Assembly: GCA_025769875.1 (NCBI GenBank)
Contig: JAGFNK010000035.1
Span: 62,001-126,000 of the forward strand
Reading direction: 5' to 3'
DNA: 64,000 nucleotides
Source: Russula earlei
Taxonomy: Eukaryota > Basidiomycota > Agaricomycetes > Russulales > Russulaceae
Shown here: positions 1-11,145 of the stretch, piece by piece
How the letters are laid out: every line of letters starts with the position of its first letter
How positions within the stretch are numbered: position 1 is the stretch's first letter
Notes under the pieces: model-generated
What the model was told of the DNA's origin: nothing
The model's database searches: none
What the model saw: only the letters and a program-made list of their open reading frames with translations
Position numbers and translations under genes: made by a program

Positions 1-821
1 CAGAGAACTTCGGGTCCTCAAGGCCCCCGAATCCGGCACGTTCTTTAGCTGAGATGTGCGCGTAAGACCGGTGGGAACGGCATCAGAAAGACAATGAACG
101 TACGGGGCTCGGCGACGCTCACTCTCACAGTTCGTCCGGCCAAAGCCTATAGGTCTCGTTCAACGAGCCGAGAAAACACCGGGGCATTTCACGAGTCTCA
201 CCGATCCTGTCTTTGTGAGAGCACCTTTGAGATCTTCCAAGTCCTCAAACTCTACGTAGCCAAACCCTTTTGGTCGTTCATCACGGTCTCTGATAACTTT
301 TACGGATTTTGTCTAGGGACCAGATGAGACGGGTCATCTCCGAGCCGTAGTAACTGAACGTACTTTCAACCCGTCAAAAAAACTCTCGAGATCGTGCTCA
401 GTCAAATCAAAAGCCAGGTTTCCAACAAATGCTGTATAAGGAGGCTGGGTGGGCAACGGCAGGTCTTCCCTAGGGGGGAAGCTTTGTCTGTCCGCTTGAA
501 TTTCGTGAGGTCAGCTAATTGGAGGGCATCGAACGGTCAACAAGTGCGGAAGACGCACGTCGATTAGATAGAAAATCATCCCTCCCACCCCGACGGTCTC
601 CGCGATCTTCATCTCTTGCGGCAGCTAAAACGATTTGGTAAGACCCGTGCTCGCACAAAGAACTACGTGAGTGTGAGAGGGCACGTACGAGCTGTCGGAA
701 GTGCATCCATCTCATCCGCCCAAGAACCCAGTGCTGGAGAAGGATCAGTTTAAAAGTTGCAGATGGGGAGGAAGATCAGGTTTCGCTGACTGGTATCTCC
801 CAAGAACTCGTTTAGGGACAT
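1..821 (-). CDS. eIF4B-like RRM RNA-binding protein, 3' end beyond window
   Basis: Probable translation initiation factor 4B homologue, which binds RNA and assists eIF4A in mRNA recruitment. Exons read on the minus strand: 821-791, 733-689, 624-559, 494-364, 312-202, 146-104 and 48-1, all with GT-AG introns. The start MSLNEFLGD followed by GSWADEMDALP is the typical fungal eIF4B N-terminus. A basic linker follows, then one RRM with RNP2-like AFVGNLAF and RNP1-like KGFGYVEF, ending in GRTVRVSVAEP. The open frame extends a few lysine-rich codons (KKGQK) upstream of the chosen ATG, so a small upstream first exon is possible. The rest of the protein lies outside the window. It is head-to-head with ARPC2. 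Seen: exon structure and motifs. Inferred: family name. Confidence 0.85.
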
Positions 822-1046
822 TTTCTGACCCTTTTTCGGTGCTGAAGAGACGAGAAGGTTAGATGCGACCTGGGGCGGATGACATGGATGAGAGAACAGA
901 CCCATCTTGTGTGTAGTTTTCGCTGTGCAGAGATACACGCTAAATTTTGGTGTCGGGTGCGATAGAAAAGTCGATGCTTACCGTTATTTGGTCGGGCCTT
1001 GTCTTGCGCCGCGCCCACCACAGCACCCGCCGCCCAAGGAACAACG
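822..1046. promoter_or_regulatory. Divergent intergenic region between eIF4B-like gene and ARPC2
   Basis: About 225 bp separate the two head-to-head start codons, so both promoters should lie here. I see no convincing TATA box. A small 5' exon of the minus-strand gene may occupy part of it. Confidence 0.4.
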
Positions 1047-2231
1047 ATGATCCTCCTCGAGGTGAGCACAAGACAGATCGTTCCCAATGGCGCTCATAGC
1101 TCTCGATAGCCACATAATTATATCATCCAAACTACCCTCGTTGACAAATTCTCAAAGTGCGCCCCTGTACATTTGGGGAGTTCTTCACGAAAATGATATT
1201 GTTTCTATCGCAGGCCAACCACTCTTGATGTGCAGTTTGTAGACTTCGATGGAGTAAGGTTTCACCTCTCCACGCTCGATCGCAAAACGGTTCTCCTTCT
1301 TTCCATGCACATTCGCTGCTGGGATGAGCTCGTTCGATACGGCGCTCAGGACGTCCTCCGACGAGAGTATGGCTCGCTTGTCCAGAGCCAACCAGAGTCG
1401 GACTACAACATCAGTCTCCTCATCGATCTGGAGAAAGCGCCTCCTGAAGGCGGTGGGTTTGTGTGAAGGCTCGGGTTGTTTGACGTGCTGACGATCACGA
1501 AGAACAAAGGGACGCTTTCATACATTCTATTGCGCTCATGAAGCGGAACGCGCTGGCTGCACCCTTCGAGCTAGCGTTCAAGAAGCAGAAGGAGCTTGAA
1601 AACTCCTCTTCGGGACAGGGAGATATAATGGCCATCCATTATCGCGATGAGGAGGCTATCTATATCCAAGCCGCGCACGACCGCGTCACTGTCATCTTCT
1701 CTACCATCTTTCGCGAAGAGACAGACCGGATCTTTGGAAAAGTCTTTCTCCAAGTAACCCCGATCCATCTCCCGTCACTCGTCACAGTACTGATCGATTG
1801 TCATTGTCCAGGAATTCGTAGATGCGCGGCGGCTACCTCAGATCCAGAATGCACCCCAAGTTCTCTTTACGAATCGCGACCCCCCGCTTGAGATCAGGCA
1901 CGTCCCGGGTCTCAGGGATTCGGAAGACATCGGCTACGTGACCTTCGTCCTCTTCCCACCCCATTTTAGCAACCCTCACGTCGCGGCTGGAACCGTCTCG
2001 CACATCCAGCTATTCCGAAATTATCTTCACTATCACATTAAATGCTCAAAAGCCTATATGCAGTCTCGTATGCGTCATCGTGTCTCCGAGTTTCAGAAAG
2101 TATTGAACAGGGCCAAGACAGAGGTTGCGAGTACGGAGAGAAAGACAGTGACGTACGTTGCTTTCTTCTATTGTTCACTGATCGTGGTATGAACGAGCTC
2201 TTTCAGTGGGAGAACGTTACAGACGCGGTGA
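1047..2231 (+). CDS. ARPC2: Arp2/3 complex 34 kDa subunit (ARPC2)
   Basis: Core subunit of the Arp2/3 complex, which nucleates branched actin filaments at endocytic patches and hyphal tips. Six exons: 1047-1061, 1110-1156, 1214-1452, 1503-1753, 1812-2152 and 2207-2231; spliced length 918 nt, 305 residues, matching the family. The first exon is only five codons (MILLE), as in other ARPC2 genes. Family signatures include FADFDGV-like FVDFDGVRFH, LMKRNA, IHYRDEEAIYIQ, DRVTVIFSTIF, IGYVTFVLFP, and LHYHIKCSKAY followed by FQKVLNRAK. The C-terminus TVTGRTLQTR is split by the last intron. All junctions are GT-AG and in phase, so the gene looks intact. Confidence 0.95.
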
Positions 2232-4682
2232 AAGTAGTAATTCGTATGTATTCATACCATGGCGATCATCCAACGCGAGTTCAAGATCTCTATAAGAGTG
2301 TGCTCAATCCTCCCGGATTATGGTCACGTGTACACCGATGGTGGCGGCGACAATGCAGTTGTGCCCTCGTCGCGCGTGCGATTGAGATATTCAGTTCTCC
2401 CTGAAGGAATGACCTAAGCGTTCAGGCGGCAACGTCTTTCATTACGATCGTTTCTCGCTTTGGTGCGCGGAGCTACTTCGATGGAGTCCTTGCACAGTAC
2501 AGGGGATCACGGTCACCGTGACGTTGACTGCCCCATGCTCACGCTCGCTTGTTTCCTTTTCGATCGGGCAGGACTGATGGACCGACTGGGTGCAGGTAAC
2601 TGCTCTTCCTCAAAATGGGGATCGGGATAGGGGCCTTCTCAAGGACTGCACAGACTTGGATCCATCAGTGAAAGGAAGCGGGGCTACGTCTCTTCTCGAG
2701 GTATACAAGAGTCCTTCATCAGCCAGCTCTCAAAAAAGCGATTTCCCCTCCCTCCTCGCCGACGTTTCCGTATCCTGAGGCAACGGCGTACTCCGTCGGA
2801 CCCAATTTCTACCGACTCGCGTCGTTTCAGCCCGGTGACCGCCGGCCATTGTAACTCGAATAAGGGAGGACCAAGCCCGCTCGTTCAAGTTGGTTGTTCC
2901 AGGGACCCCGGTCGTATGGGGAGATGATTTCGGCCAAAAACAATTTGCGGCGGTTCTTGAGGGGACCGGCATCGCCAACGCCGCTTGTCACGATGTTCGC
3001 ATCACCGTCCGGATGCGATCGAATTCGGACATGAAGCGGATCTGTACGCAAGCAAGGAACGGGGGCCAGCCTGTTTTTTTTTTTTCAAACAGCGCATTGC
3101 CCGGTGTATTTGCGTTCACGGTGGACTCGGACGTTTTACTCGAGTTGGTACTTGCGCACACAGATGGACTGCAATTCGTTGAAAGCGTCAGTTACGGCAC
3201 CCATCGACGGGACGAAGGTCCTTTGGCAAAAGATGAGCGGTGAGCGCCTTTGTTGGGTCATGATCATCGCTCGGTGGTTCTCGCCCCGGGGCCTATTTCA
3301 GAACGGCATTCCCACGTCGCCTGTGGGTTCACAGATCAGGCGGTACGTCTGACGGTCATCACGGAAGATCCAAGGAAATCGTTTGATCCTATCGTTGATT
3401 TTTCTTGGTCTAGCGGTGTCACTCAGCGGCTCGTTCCGCGCCGCCAACGACCGGGCTGTGCGAGGTCTCACGTTGAAAGCGAGCATCAAAAAACTAGGAT
3501 TTGCCTGCGATATAGCTGTGGGTACAGCAGAAACGGTTCAACTACTGCTCGGGGAGTCGAACAGCATTCGCGCGTCATGGCGCGCCAGGCGTGAGCAACA
3601 CAGCGGGTGTGGCATTCGGTCACGCCTTGTTTGCAGGCCTGCTCGGCATTAATCATCACCAGGGCATGGGGTTCAAGTATAATTTCCGGCGGAGGGACCT
3701 TTTTGAGGCATGGCATCACTTTGATAGTAGATTCAGCCCACCAGCACTAACGCGCTCTGCCTTGGATGGCTCAGCGCTCCTTACAACCGCGTTATCATGC
3801 AGCCATCAACGCAACCTAAGCGATCGGTACAACAGGCTCCATCAAAATCGTCGAGCCGACAGCGAACATATCCGGATACGCATTCTTCGGTGGAAACGCG
3901 TTAGTGCAGCTGGTGTTCATCAACTCACATCTGGCACTCGGGGCTCTGTGCACATTTCTCTGGCTCTGGAATGCAGCCAGCTCCCATCGTTGTCAAGCCA
4001 CCCCACGTCCCGTAAGCTGCGGATCGAATGACCACCATTCGTGAGCTCATGATCAGTGGCCCAGAGTGCAGAAGATGCCACAGAGGGTGCGACACGGGAA
4101 GGCAGACATATGTGACCCAGCATGGGAGGGTGTTCTCGGCAGAGACGGTATCTGTCACCCAGGGCATTGATGCGGAGGGTCATTTATTCGGCGTTCTTGG
4201 AAGGACGCACGGCGGTTTTACCCTTAATGATAAATGGTTGACTGGTATCCATCACGATCAGGCGAGGCGAGCATGGTAATTTACATGACCGATTACTGCA
4301 GAGGCCATGAACCTTGTGTTTTACCTAGAAAGCGAGGAGTCAGTTCAAGGATGATGAATATCAAGGAGAACGCGAGGGAAGATCAGAAAAACGTATGATG
4401 GTCTCATACCGTACCCCCAGGACACTAGGCGTTTGTGTCCCTTTGGTGTGAGGATGGCGGCAGTCGAACGCAAATTACGAGTAACACATCCTCTAGGGAT
4501 ACAATAGTCTAAAGGACTCACATCACAATAGAGGACCACTTGAGAGCCGCTCTCTCAAGTGAGTGTTGGTGAGACTTGCCGAACCCAATCGAAGAGAGAA
4601 AATTAGTAAGATACCGGCCACGTGACTCATGTCGTAATAAAAGAACAGACGGTGGACGGTGGCTTTTTATTCGTTCAGAGCA
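2232..4682. other. 2.4 kb without a recognisable gene
   Basis: No family recognised. Several plus-strand open stretches look weakly coding: 2262-2417 (short frame with a DGGGD motif), about 2890-3240 (GTPVVWGDDFG) and 3383-3650. A self-contained 83-codon frame runs 4028-4279. None joins into a convincing spliced gene. A decayed gene or a fast-evolving secreted protein is possible. I assign no function. Confidence 0.4.
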
Positions 4683-5679
4683 ATGTCGCATAACCACGAC
4701 CACGGCCATAACTGTGGCGATCATGCACACGACCATGACCATACACAAGACCATACCGACACCACGGGGACCTTCCGATAATGTGTTCGCGCATATAGAC
4801 CGCGATAATGTCATCGCGCTAAACTCGACCCGCGAGGGCAAGCTGGTAATCAAACCTTGGAACGAACGACTGGACGAGCGAGTGGTGAGTATATGCTCCT
4901 GAGCAAGGAGCTACCTGTCGTGACCGGTCACAGTACATCGAATCGGACGCAGACGATCAGCTGTACGTCGTCTGCTCTTATTTATATATCGGCTTTGTCT
5001 GCCCGGTGGCGCTCACACTCGAGGCAGCATCATACGCGTCCCGTTCACCGGATCAGTGAAGCTACGCTCCCTTTTGCTCAAAACTGGACCTGGCGACCAG
5101 ACGCCTGAAAAGGTGGCACTCGTACGTTCTTCCTCGTCAGCTCCACGTCAGGATCACGAGAACGAAGCATTCCGTCGTTTCTCCAAAAGTTTGCGAACAT
5201 CGACAATATCGATTTTTCGGACGCACAAGACAAGGAGCCTTTGCAAACGTTAGACGTCGCGGTAGGACGCGAAGTCGGAGAGTACGCGTTGAAGTAAGCC
5301 GTGCACGCCCCTCGCGTCCACTTCTCTTTCGACGCAATTGCTCTCTTACCCCGCGAACCGCGCTAACGCGTAGCTCACATCTGACGACTCTTCCCTCAGG
5401 CCCGCCAAATTCCCCAATGTCTCCACCGTAACGCTGTTCTTCCCGTCATCGCGGGGTGCCGAGACAACTCGGATTTATTACGTCGGGTTCCTTGGCCAAT
5501 GGAGCGAGGTGAGGGTCCCGCCCCTGTGGATCTACAGCCGCAGTGTCGCATCGTGTTTCTGATGCATGCACCAGCGCAAGCAAGACCCTGTCATCACAGT
5601 TTACGAGGCGAGACCCAATTTGGCCGACCACGAGAAGATACAGGGCACGGAGGGCAACTTTTCCCGGCCTTCGCAATGA
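4683..5679 (+). CDS. PITH-domain protein (PITHD1-like) with one N-terminal frameshift
   Basis: PITH domains occur at the C-terminus of thioredoxin-like proteins and in PITHD1, which is implicated in proteasome interaction. Exons 4683-4884, 4934-4962, 5028-5121, 5190-5293, 5400-5508 and 5575-5679 give about 213 residues, the usual PITHD1 size. A His-rich leader (MSHNHDHGHN) is typical. Body motifs are IDRDNVIALNS, IKPWNERLDE, IESDADDQL, VPFTGSVKLRS, TRIYYVGFLGQW and PVITVYEARPNLADHEKIQG. The leader and body are in different frames, offset by one base in a GGGG run near 4770. An ATG at 4723 lies in the body frame. The 3' end was copied elsewhere in the window (about 37.76 and 44.8-45.2 kb). It could be a recent pseudogene or carry a sequence error. 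Confidence 0.8.
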
Positions 5680-6725
5680 CCGTCTACGCGTTGAGAAACT
5701 GCAGAAGAAAGGGACTGTATTTTTAGTCGACCTGTCCCCTTCATTGTATAATCACCACCTCGTGCCGCATCCGTGCGATGTTTCATAGTCTTTTGCCGGC
5801 CGCCAATATACACCAACCTGTGTAGCGTGTGTTGGTAAGTTCGAGTGGGCGACCCGACCCGGAAAGAGTATGTGAGAAAGGGTGAGCAATCCCAGCGAAA
5901 TCTTGGCACAGGAAGCAGGGAGTTTGAAAGGCGAGGCGCGGGTGACGGAGGGCAGCTTAGGGTCGACGTCAATCAAGGCGTTTTCACGCAAACTCTCTCA
6001 GACGACTCCTGAGATTGATAAAAGAGATTAAGATGACTCTCGTTTCCATGAGTATCTACGAGACTTTCATGCAAAGGTTAAGCCCATGGGAAATGAGTTA
6101 TACAGTGAGTACCAATAGGGAAGGGTGCGAGAGATGAGACGAAGTTTTGACGTTGTAATGAAGCAAGGGCGAAAATCGAAACGTGTTTGTGAACGCCCAC
6201 TGTATCGTAAATGGCGGCCGATCTTGGTTCCAAAGGGCGAACACGGTCGGGAGTACAGGAGCGAAAGAGGAGATAAACGGAATCAGAGCGTCGTAAATAA
6301 AGGTGCCAAACCGATCCGAGGATGTGCGGATCATTCGCAAGACTTGGGTGGCGGCGCGAGGCACTAGAGCAGCGGCGACGAGCGGCATCTGAGGGGGTGA
6401 GTGCGTCATTTGGGCCGAGGCGTGGAGGTACGATAATTCGACGCGATGAAGCTGGATGGAGCGTACGTGGCCGAACGACAAGGAGGATGAAAGGATGGGG
6501 CGTAGGGGGCGGAGAGGGTGGTGCTCCGTTAAGGGAAAATGGCTGGTGGTAACGTCGAATAGAAAAAAGGCTGGATGAAAGGCGGTTTTAGATCGACGGC
6601 CTTTGATGTGGCGTTGGGCACAGTGAGGCAACGAGGGCCAGTGACGTCGAGTATGGATGGAACTGATGGCGAGAATGGGGAAACGAGTGGTGAGAGTGAG
6701 ACAAAGTAAGTGGGAGGGGGCGAGG
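5680..6725. repeat. Dispersed segmental repeat, copy A
   Basis: Sequence just downstream of the PITH gene that recurs at about 32.40-32.88 kb, 37.76-38.89 kb and partly 45.2-45.36 kb. Shared landmarks are a TTGTATAAT-CACCAC-like stretch near 5750, a GGAAAGAGTATGTGAGA-like stretch near 5860 and a GATGAGACGAAG-like stretch near 6133. Minus-strand open frames of up to about 180 codons are similar in copies A and C. I recognise no protein, so they may only reflect shared ancestry. Confidence 0.7.
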
Positions 6726-6738
6726 CAGGTTTTCTTTC

Positions 6739-7934
6739 TTTTTTTTTTTTTTTGGAGAGCGTTTTATTCTCGTAATTAGCAATTAATTACAGTGAATAAG
6801 TGTTAGATAGTGGGAGAAAAAGGATCAGCCCTATCTAACGCGCTGAAGCCGGTGCGGGGACCGGGTGTGAGGGGAAATGCATTTACGCACGGTCTGGTAG
6901 GCCAGTGTGGGACTCAGGTACCTAGGTTAGCCTCCTACCCACTAAAACCTCACGATTTTGGAGCCAGTCAGGGGGGAGATCCATTTGTTTTAGTAGGACC
7001 CCTTCCCAGGTGTTTTCGACTAGTTTTCTGAAGTTTTTCTCTCAAGTTATTGTTAACGCAGTTATTTTGTCATTTGTTAGTCGTTTGTTTATGGACTTCT
7101 CCCACCTGGTGTTCATTTCACGTATGGTGTGGGTTCGGCCTTGTATGGATCTCTCACATCGTAGTACCCAGATGAGGTATGCGGCTTCTGAGGTTAGTAT
7201 TTGTAGGAGGCGCTTGGCTCCTTTAGGGGGGTGTAGTGGGGGGGTATTTTCATTCGTTATCTTGCGGTTTTCAGTTGTTGGAGGTGATAGGGCACCACAT
7301 CCCATTACGGTGCCAAGGGTGATGTTGGGCCATAGGTTAGGTCTGTGTGGCCACATTTTTCGTGCAAGTGACCATATGAGTCTACGTGGAGAGGTTTCAC
7401 ATTGAATTATGATATGGTCCATTGTTTCCGTATCTCCGCAAAGTGTGCAAAATTGGTGGTGTTCATGCAAAGGACTTTTCGTTCTGCTGATGAAAGGCAT
7501 AATGGTCATATGGGTGGGGACACGTGTGGTTACCACGTGGTTGTAGTGGCATGGAGCTGGTGGTGGCAGTTGGCGGTTGGGAGGAGGGGAGAGGGGGGTT
7601 GGGTAGGGTGTTCACAGCGAGTGTTGGTGTCGGTGTAGTCTGTTCATTGTTGGGGAGTTGGTTTTTGTATGGAGTGGGTTGTGTGCTTATGTGGGAGGGT
7701 TTCTCTATTGCAGATTGCATGCTAGCTATTACATAGTGATTGTGTTATGTATTGGTTTGGCCAGTCGGCCTGGTGGATGGTGGTTTAGTTGGTGAGGGGG
7801 TCGTAGTTTTACGAAGGCTCGGACGGGTGGCTCTGGCCTTGCAGAGCTCACTGTCATCCTCACTGCCTATCCTTGCCCCGGCTTTGCCGTGGGAAAATCC
7901 GGACCTGGTGGTGGTCGCGGTTCAAGGAGCCCCC
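6739..7934 (-). mobile_element. 5'-truncated non-LTR retrotransposon (LINE) fragment
   Basis: A minus-strand frame (7536-7042) encodes the C-terminal tail of a fungal LINE ORF2: a zinc-binding CTLCGDTETMDHIIIQC segment, then a WALAK-like stretch, LGTVMGCG and a SEAAYLIWVLRCER motif. A T-run at 6739-6753 is its poly(A) tail. The 13-bp direct repeat CAGGTTTTCTTTC flanks it at 6726-6738 and 7935-7947 as a target-site duplication. The paralogous position near 38.87 kb lacks the insertion. Upstream of the tail the frame is too short or decayed for reverse transcriptase to be recognisable. Confidence 0.85.
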
Positions 7935-8019
7935 CAGGTTTTCTTTCGCATTTCGCAAGGTCCTGTCAGCGTCATGTGATTCCGAGTGCGATTCCGAGCA
8001 AGCGAGAATCCGCCTTGAT

Positions 8020-9166
8020 TCACGGATCCACCGTCGCTGCTCTGAGTCCGAGTGGCGCAAGCTGCCGAGTCCACGGCGGCTGTGGCTGCTGTGTGGCGTC
8101 GCCGTAAGCTTGCGGCTGCCAACACCTTTGATATAATGGCGAGATCGATTCCTTTACTGCGAGCGTGATTTCCTGGCTCGACTGGCCGTACTGGTTCTTT
8201 GCAGCTGCGTGGCTCTGCTGCCGCGATGATCGGCATTTCAGGAGCTCCTCAATGTCGGAGCCGGGAAGCACAGCGCAGAGCAGAACGTTGCCAAGTGGCG
8301 CAAAGAGAAGTCTCAGGTGACGGCCCCCGTCGTAGACGTCGTGCTGCGCCACTGCGAACTGACAAAGCAAGGCATAAATGAAATGTCAGCTCGGTGGAAA
8401 TCTTGGAGACGTACGCCTCCAACCCGTCGAAGTGAGCCGAAGAGTGCCTCAAACTCGGGATTGCCCATCCCAGGTGCGCACTTGATCTGTGCCATTGGGG
8501 CATTGCCTTTAAAGTTAGTCGATTGAATGTCGAGAGTGCCTAGTCCGCCCTCCCATATCTCCAGTCGCATAGATGTTGGCCAAGTCCACGAGCATCTGCA
8601 GAGGAGTGAGCATCCAACTATTTGAAAGATCACGAGAAGATTCGCGTACGAAAAACGAACGAGGTCGATCGCGATGACCAGGACACATATATCCGATTCA
8701 GCGCGTGGCCAAATCAGCATGGTTCGTAGATGATCTTCCATATAATCGAGCGTTCCCGAACGCTATAGGCTTCTGCTGCCCGAGGTTACTACTGTAGGAG
8801 AACACGTTCAGGGGGATTTTGCGAAACCTTGAGGGTCAGGCCGGGATGGATAGATTTGCGCCGATGAGTGGCCGAATGAAGGCAGATCTTGCATATTCAT
8901 ACCCGGGGCATTGCCAGAATCGGCGACCGTCTTCCAGTCCCGGTTGGGGTTAATGTTTGACTGGGACTTTGTGGGGAGGTGGAGGGCGGCGGTCATAATG
9001 ATGTTTAGTATCAAATGGATGGCTGCTGCCCCTCACTCACCCACCAATCCGCCTCCATTTCCCCCCACAACCCAAGAGCCTCGACAATGAGCTGTCCACG
9101 AGATCTAATGGGGTTCTTCGTCGCGCCCTCGGCAGGCCCACCCTGTACTGCTGTAGTAGACACCAT
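8020..9166 (-). pseudogene. Type-1 MED25-like C-terminal-domain paralog, copy A (frameshifted)
   Basis: Same gene as the open copy at 39016-40109. It begins at the ATG at 9166 (MVSTTAVQGGPAEGATKN), with a later exon carrying WTWPTSMRLEIWE and LGTLDIQS and a last exon beginning FAVAQHDVYD. Intron positions match the other copies. Relative to 39016-40109 it has lost one base near 8820 (in the stretch reading GFAK), which puts a stop into the second exon. It lies just beyond the LINE fragment. Other copies: 32.9-34.0, 44.3-44.7 and 45.6-46.8 kb. Confidence 0.7.
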
Positions 9167-9694
9167 AGACCTCTCGGCAATAGTCAACTCCACTTTTGAG
9201 GGTCGATGGTGAGCCTGAAAATTGTCGGATGGCATGTGTAAAATTATATTGGAACTGCATTGGTGGTTGCAAATTTTGTGTATGTGAGACAGAAGAGGAA
9301 TATCTGTCTAGACATGGCCTTTATGCAACGCAACGAGGCGGACTTGAGGTTCCATTGTGACATTGGCTGAGTAGCATTGGGCGTAATTTCGAATCACGTG
9401 ATCTTATCGTGATCTGTGAATGGTTCCCTGCCTGTCACCATCTTACAGTAATCACCTTTGCTCCTCGGAATTAGGTGTGACCTAATTCCGAGGTGTAAAG
9501 GTGACGAGGTGATTTGTGGTCTGTTCATATGATTATTTGATTTCCAGTACAATTGCAAAAGTGATACAATTTCGTTCTCCTGATGATGCACCACCTTCGA
9601 TTGTTCCGTTATGCTGTTTATTTTTTTCTTCTCGTGCGGTCTTTGATCAAAATTATTCACTAATCCAATTAACGAACGGATAACTTCAGAGTCA
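9167..9694. other. Intergenic segment shared with the 34.1-34.4 kb region
   Basis: No gene. It is duplicated at about 34.10-34.37 kb, including a strong hairpin (listed separately). The equivalent spot near 40.4 kb has no hairpin block. The right end joins the truncated RNase Z copy. Confidence 0.5.
9452..9497. repeat. Short hairpin: 14-bp perfect inverted repeat, 3-nt loop
   Basis: CCTCGGAATTAGGT at 9463-9476, loop GTG, then its exact complement to 9493. Outer bases (CACCTTT / AAAGGTG) extend the pairing imperfectly. A second copy near 34.21 kb has substitutions in both arms. This looks like the core of a small palindromic insertion or a structured repeat. Confidence 0.75.
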
Positions 9695-10026
9695 ATGCTA
9701 CAGAAGATGACTGCCACCTTCCTGGGCACCTCCGGCGGTGGCCCAACAGAGCCCACAATTGCTCCTCTCTTGTACTTGACATCGTCGGAGATGGTTCACT
9801 TTGGAGTATTCTCTTTCGATCCATATGGCAATCATGATTAATTTACTCACATAGTGATAGACTGCGCCGAAGGCAACCTGCGACAGTTCTCCCTCCAACC
9901 CCAAGAGGATGCAGAAAGTGTCCCCGAAGCGTCTCATGTAAATAAGATTTTCGTGACCCACATGCGTTGTCAGTCTGTCATCATATGTGTACCCAATTCG
10001 CCCGTTCTTCATCTACTGCTTCGCAG
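9695..10026 (+). pseudogene. Truncated RNase Z copy (exons 1-2 and both introns)
   Basis: Close copy of 36081-36414: exon 1 (TFLGTSGGGP-like), intron 1, exon 2 (DCAEGNLRQFSLQP, then IFVTHM) and intron 2. Similarity stops at the 3' end of intron 2, just where the intact gene continues into the metal-binding exon. It has a codon deletion in exon 1, a one-base loss a few codons later and ATGCGT for ATGCAT in the histidine motif, so it cannot encode an enzyme. Confidence 0.9.
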
Positions 10027-10885
10027 CAGAACTTGGCTGTTGGCAATCGACGCATAGTCCATGCCCGCGCTCGTGGGTACAACGATGAAGGGAACTCGCA
10101 CGGGCTCTATCTTGGACGTGTTTCAAGCACTGAGCATGACCATTTCCTTCTTCTCATGAAATCGACGATGAGGTTGCTGATCGACGTTGTTGTGTCTCGG
10201 TCGAGCATGCTCCAGACGGTGGAGATCAGGTCTCGCGCACCGACCTGGGTCACAATGACCTAGCGCGGGGCAAGCTTTACGCCAGCGGTGGCGTTGGCAT
10301 GCTGTTCAGTTAGGGTGCGCAAATATTGCTGTGTAACGCCTTTGGGAGAAAAGAGGTAAAAATTGGCAAAGCTCGTGCATGAATAGAAAGAAACGCACTC
10401 AGCAGTGACGGGGCCCATGGATGATTGTGGTGACAAAGACGAATGGTGCATTCTAGGGCTCAAGCGCGCTGTTATTCACATATCCAACTGTCGTCGAGTC
10501 CACTGACGCCTGGCCCCATACACGACGCTTGAGTTCTGAAACCCAAACACGGCATTGACAAAGCGGACGTACTTATATTATCGCGACACCTCGGTACTAT
10601 GCGCTTCTACCAAATCAAATTTTAGAACCAATTTCTTTGCTGGTAGTATGATTTGGATACGGTAATGCGCCTCCTCGAAATGTTAACTCGTGGGGACCAT
10701 TAGAGCCTGTATATCATATTAATTACATCCATGAGGTGCACCTCCCACTCGCGTCTACGGAGCTGTGCATGGTAAAAGTCCCGGCACTTGGTTTTATATC
10801 CCTATGGACGAGTCCCTGTCCGATTCGAAGTTGGGCGACTGGACTATTGGGGTCATCGGACTCATGCTTGCTTGAGAGTTGAGAC
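10027..10885 (-). pseudogene. Unidentified decayed coding-like region
   Basis: On the minus strand 10463-10260 is open and ends in a short stretch (TQQYLRTLTEQHANATAG) before a stop. The same frame continues beyond the stop as VIVTQVGARDLISTVWS and SMLDRDTTTSISNLIVDF down to about 10150. Another frame near 10070-10030 reads VPFIVVPTSAGMDYASI. This suggests a broken gene, but I do not recognise the family. The remainder to 10885 shows nothing. Confidence 0.3.
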
Positions 10886-11002
10886 TGTTGAAGGTGCAGC
10901 CACTAGGCGTGTGAACGGACAAACCCGAACCGTACGTGTAAATTCGTTTTTTCCTCAGTCTTTCATATGCAAGACTGAGTCATGCTCCTTACAGCTCCAA
11001 CA
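10886..11002. repeat. Eroded solo LTR (same family as 42818 and 59999)
   Basis: Begins TGTTGAAGGTGCAGCC and ends CTCCAACA, with the shared GGACAAACCCGAACCGTACG and CTCAGTCTTTCATATG-like blocks. At 117 bp it has lost more than half of the 245-247 bp seen in intact copies. No 5-bp target duplication remains (GAGAC versus GTTCT). Confidence 0.7.
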
Positions 11003-11145
11003 GTTCTAGTTTTGGTCCTTGGTGAATGGTCATCCACTTGGGCCAAAGAATTGTTCGTTGGATGTATTACCACGGAGGAAGCTTTTCGCAGTACCCTAAA
11101 TACATGCCGTGCATTTAGTTACAGTGGTTGCATGGAACTTATTCC

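Noticed and set aside
10886..11002. Promoter of the LINE
   Set aside because: Ends and internal blocks match the solo LTR family at 42818 and 59999, and the LINE starts 140 bp later after its own target duplication.
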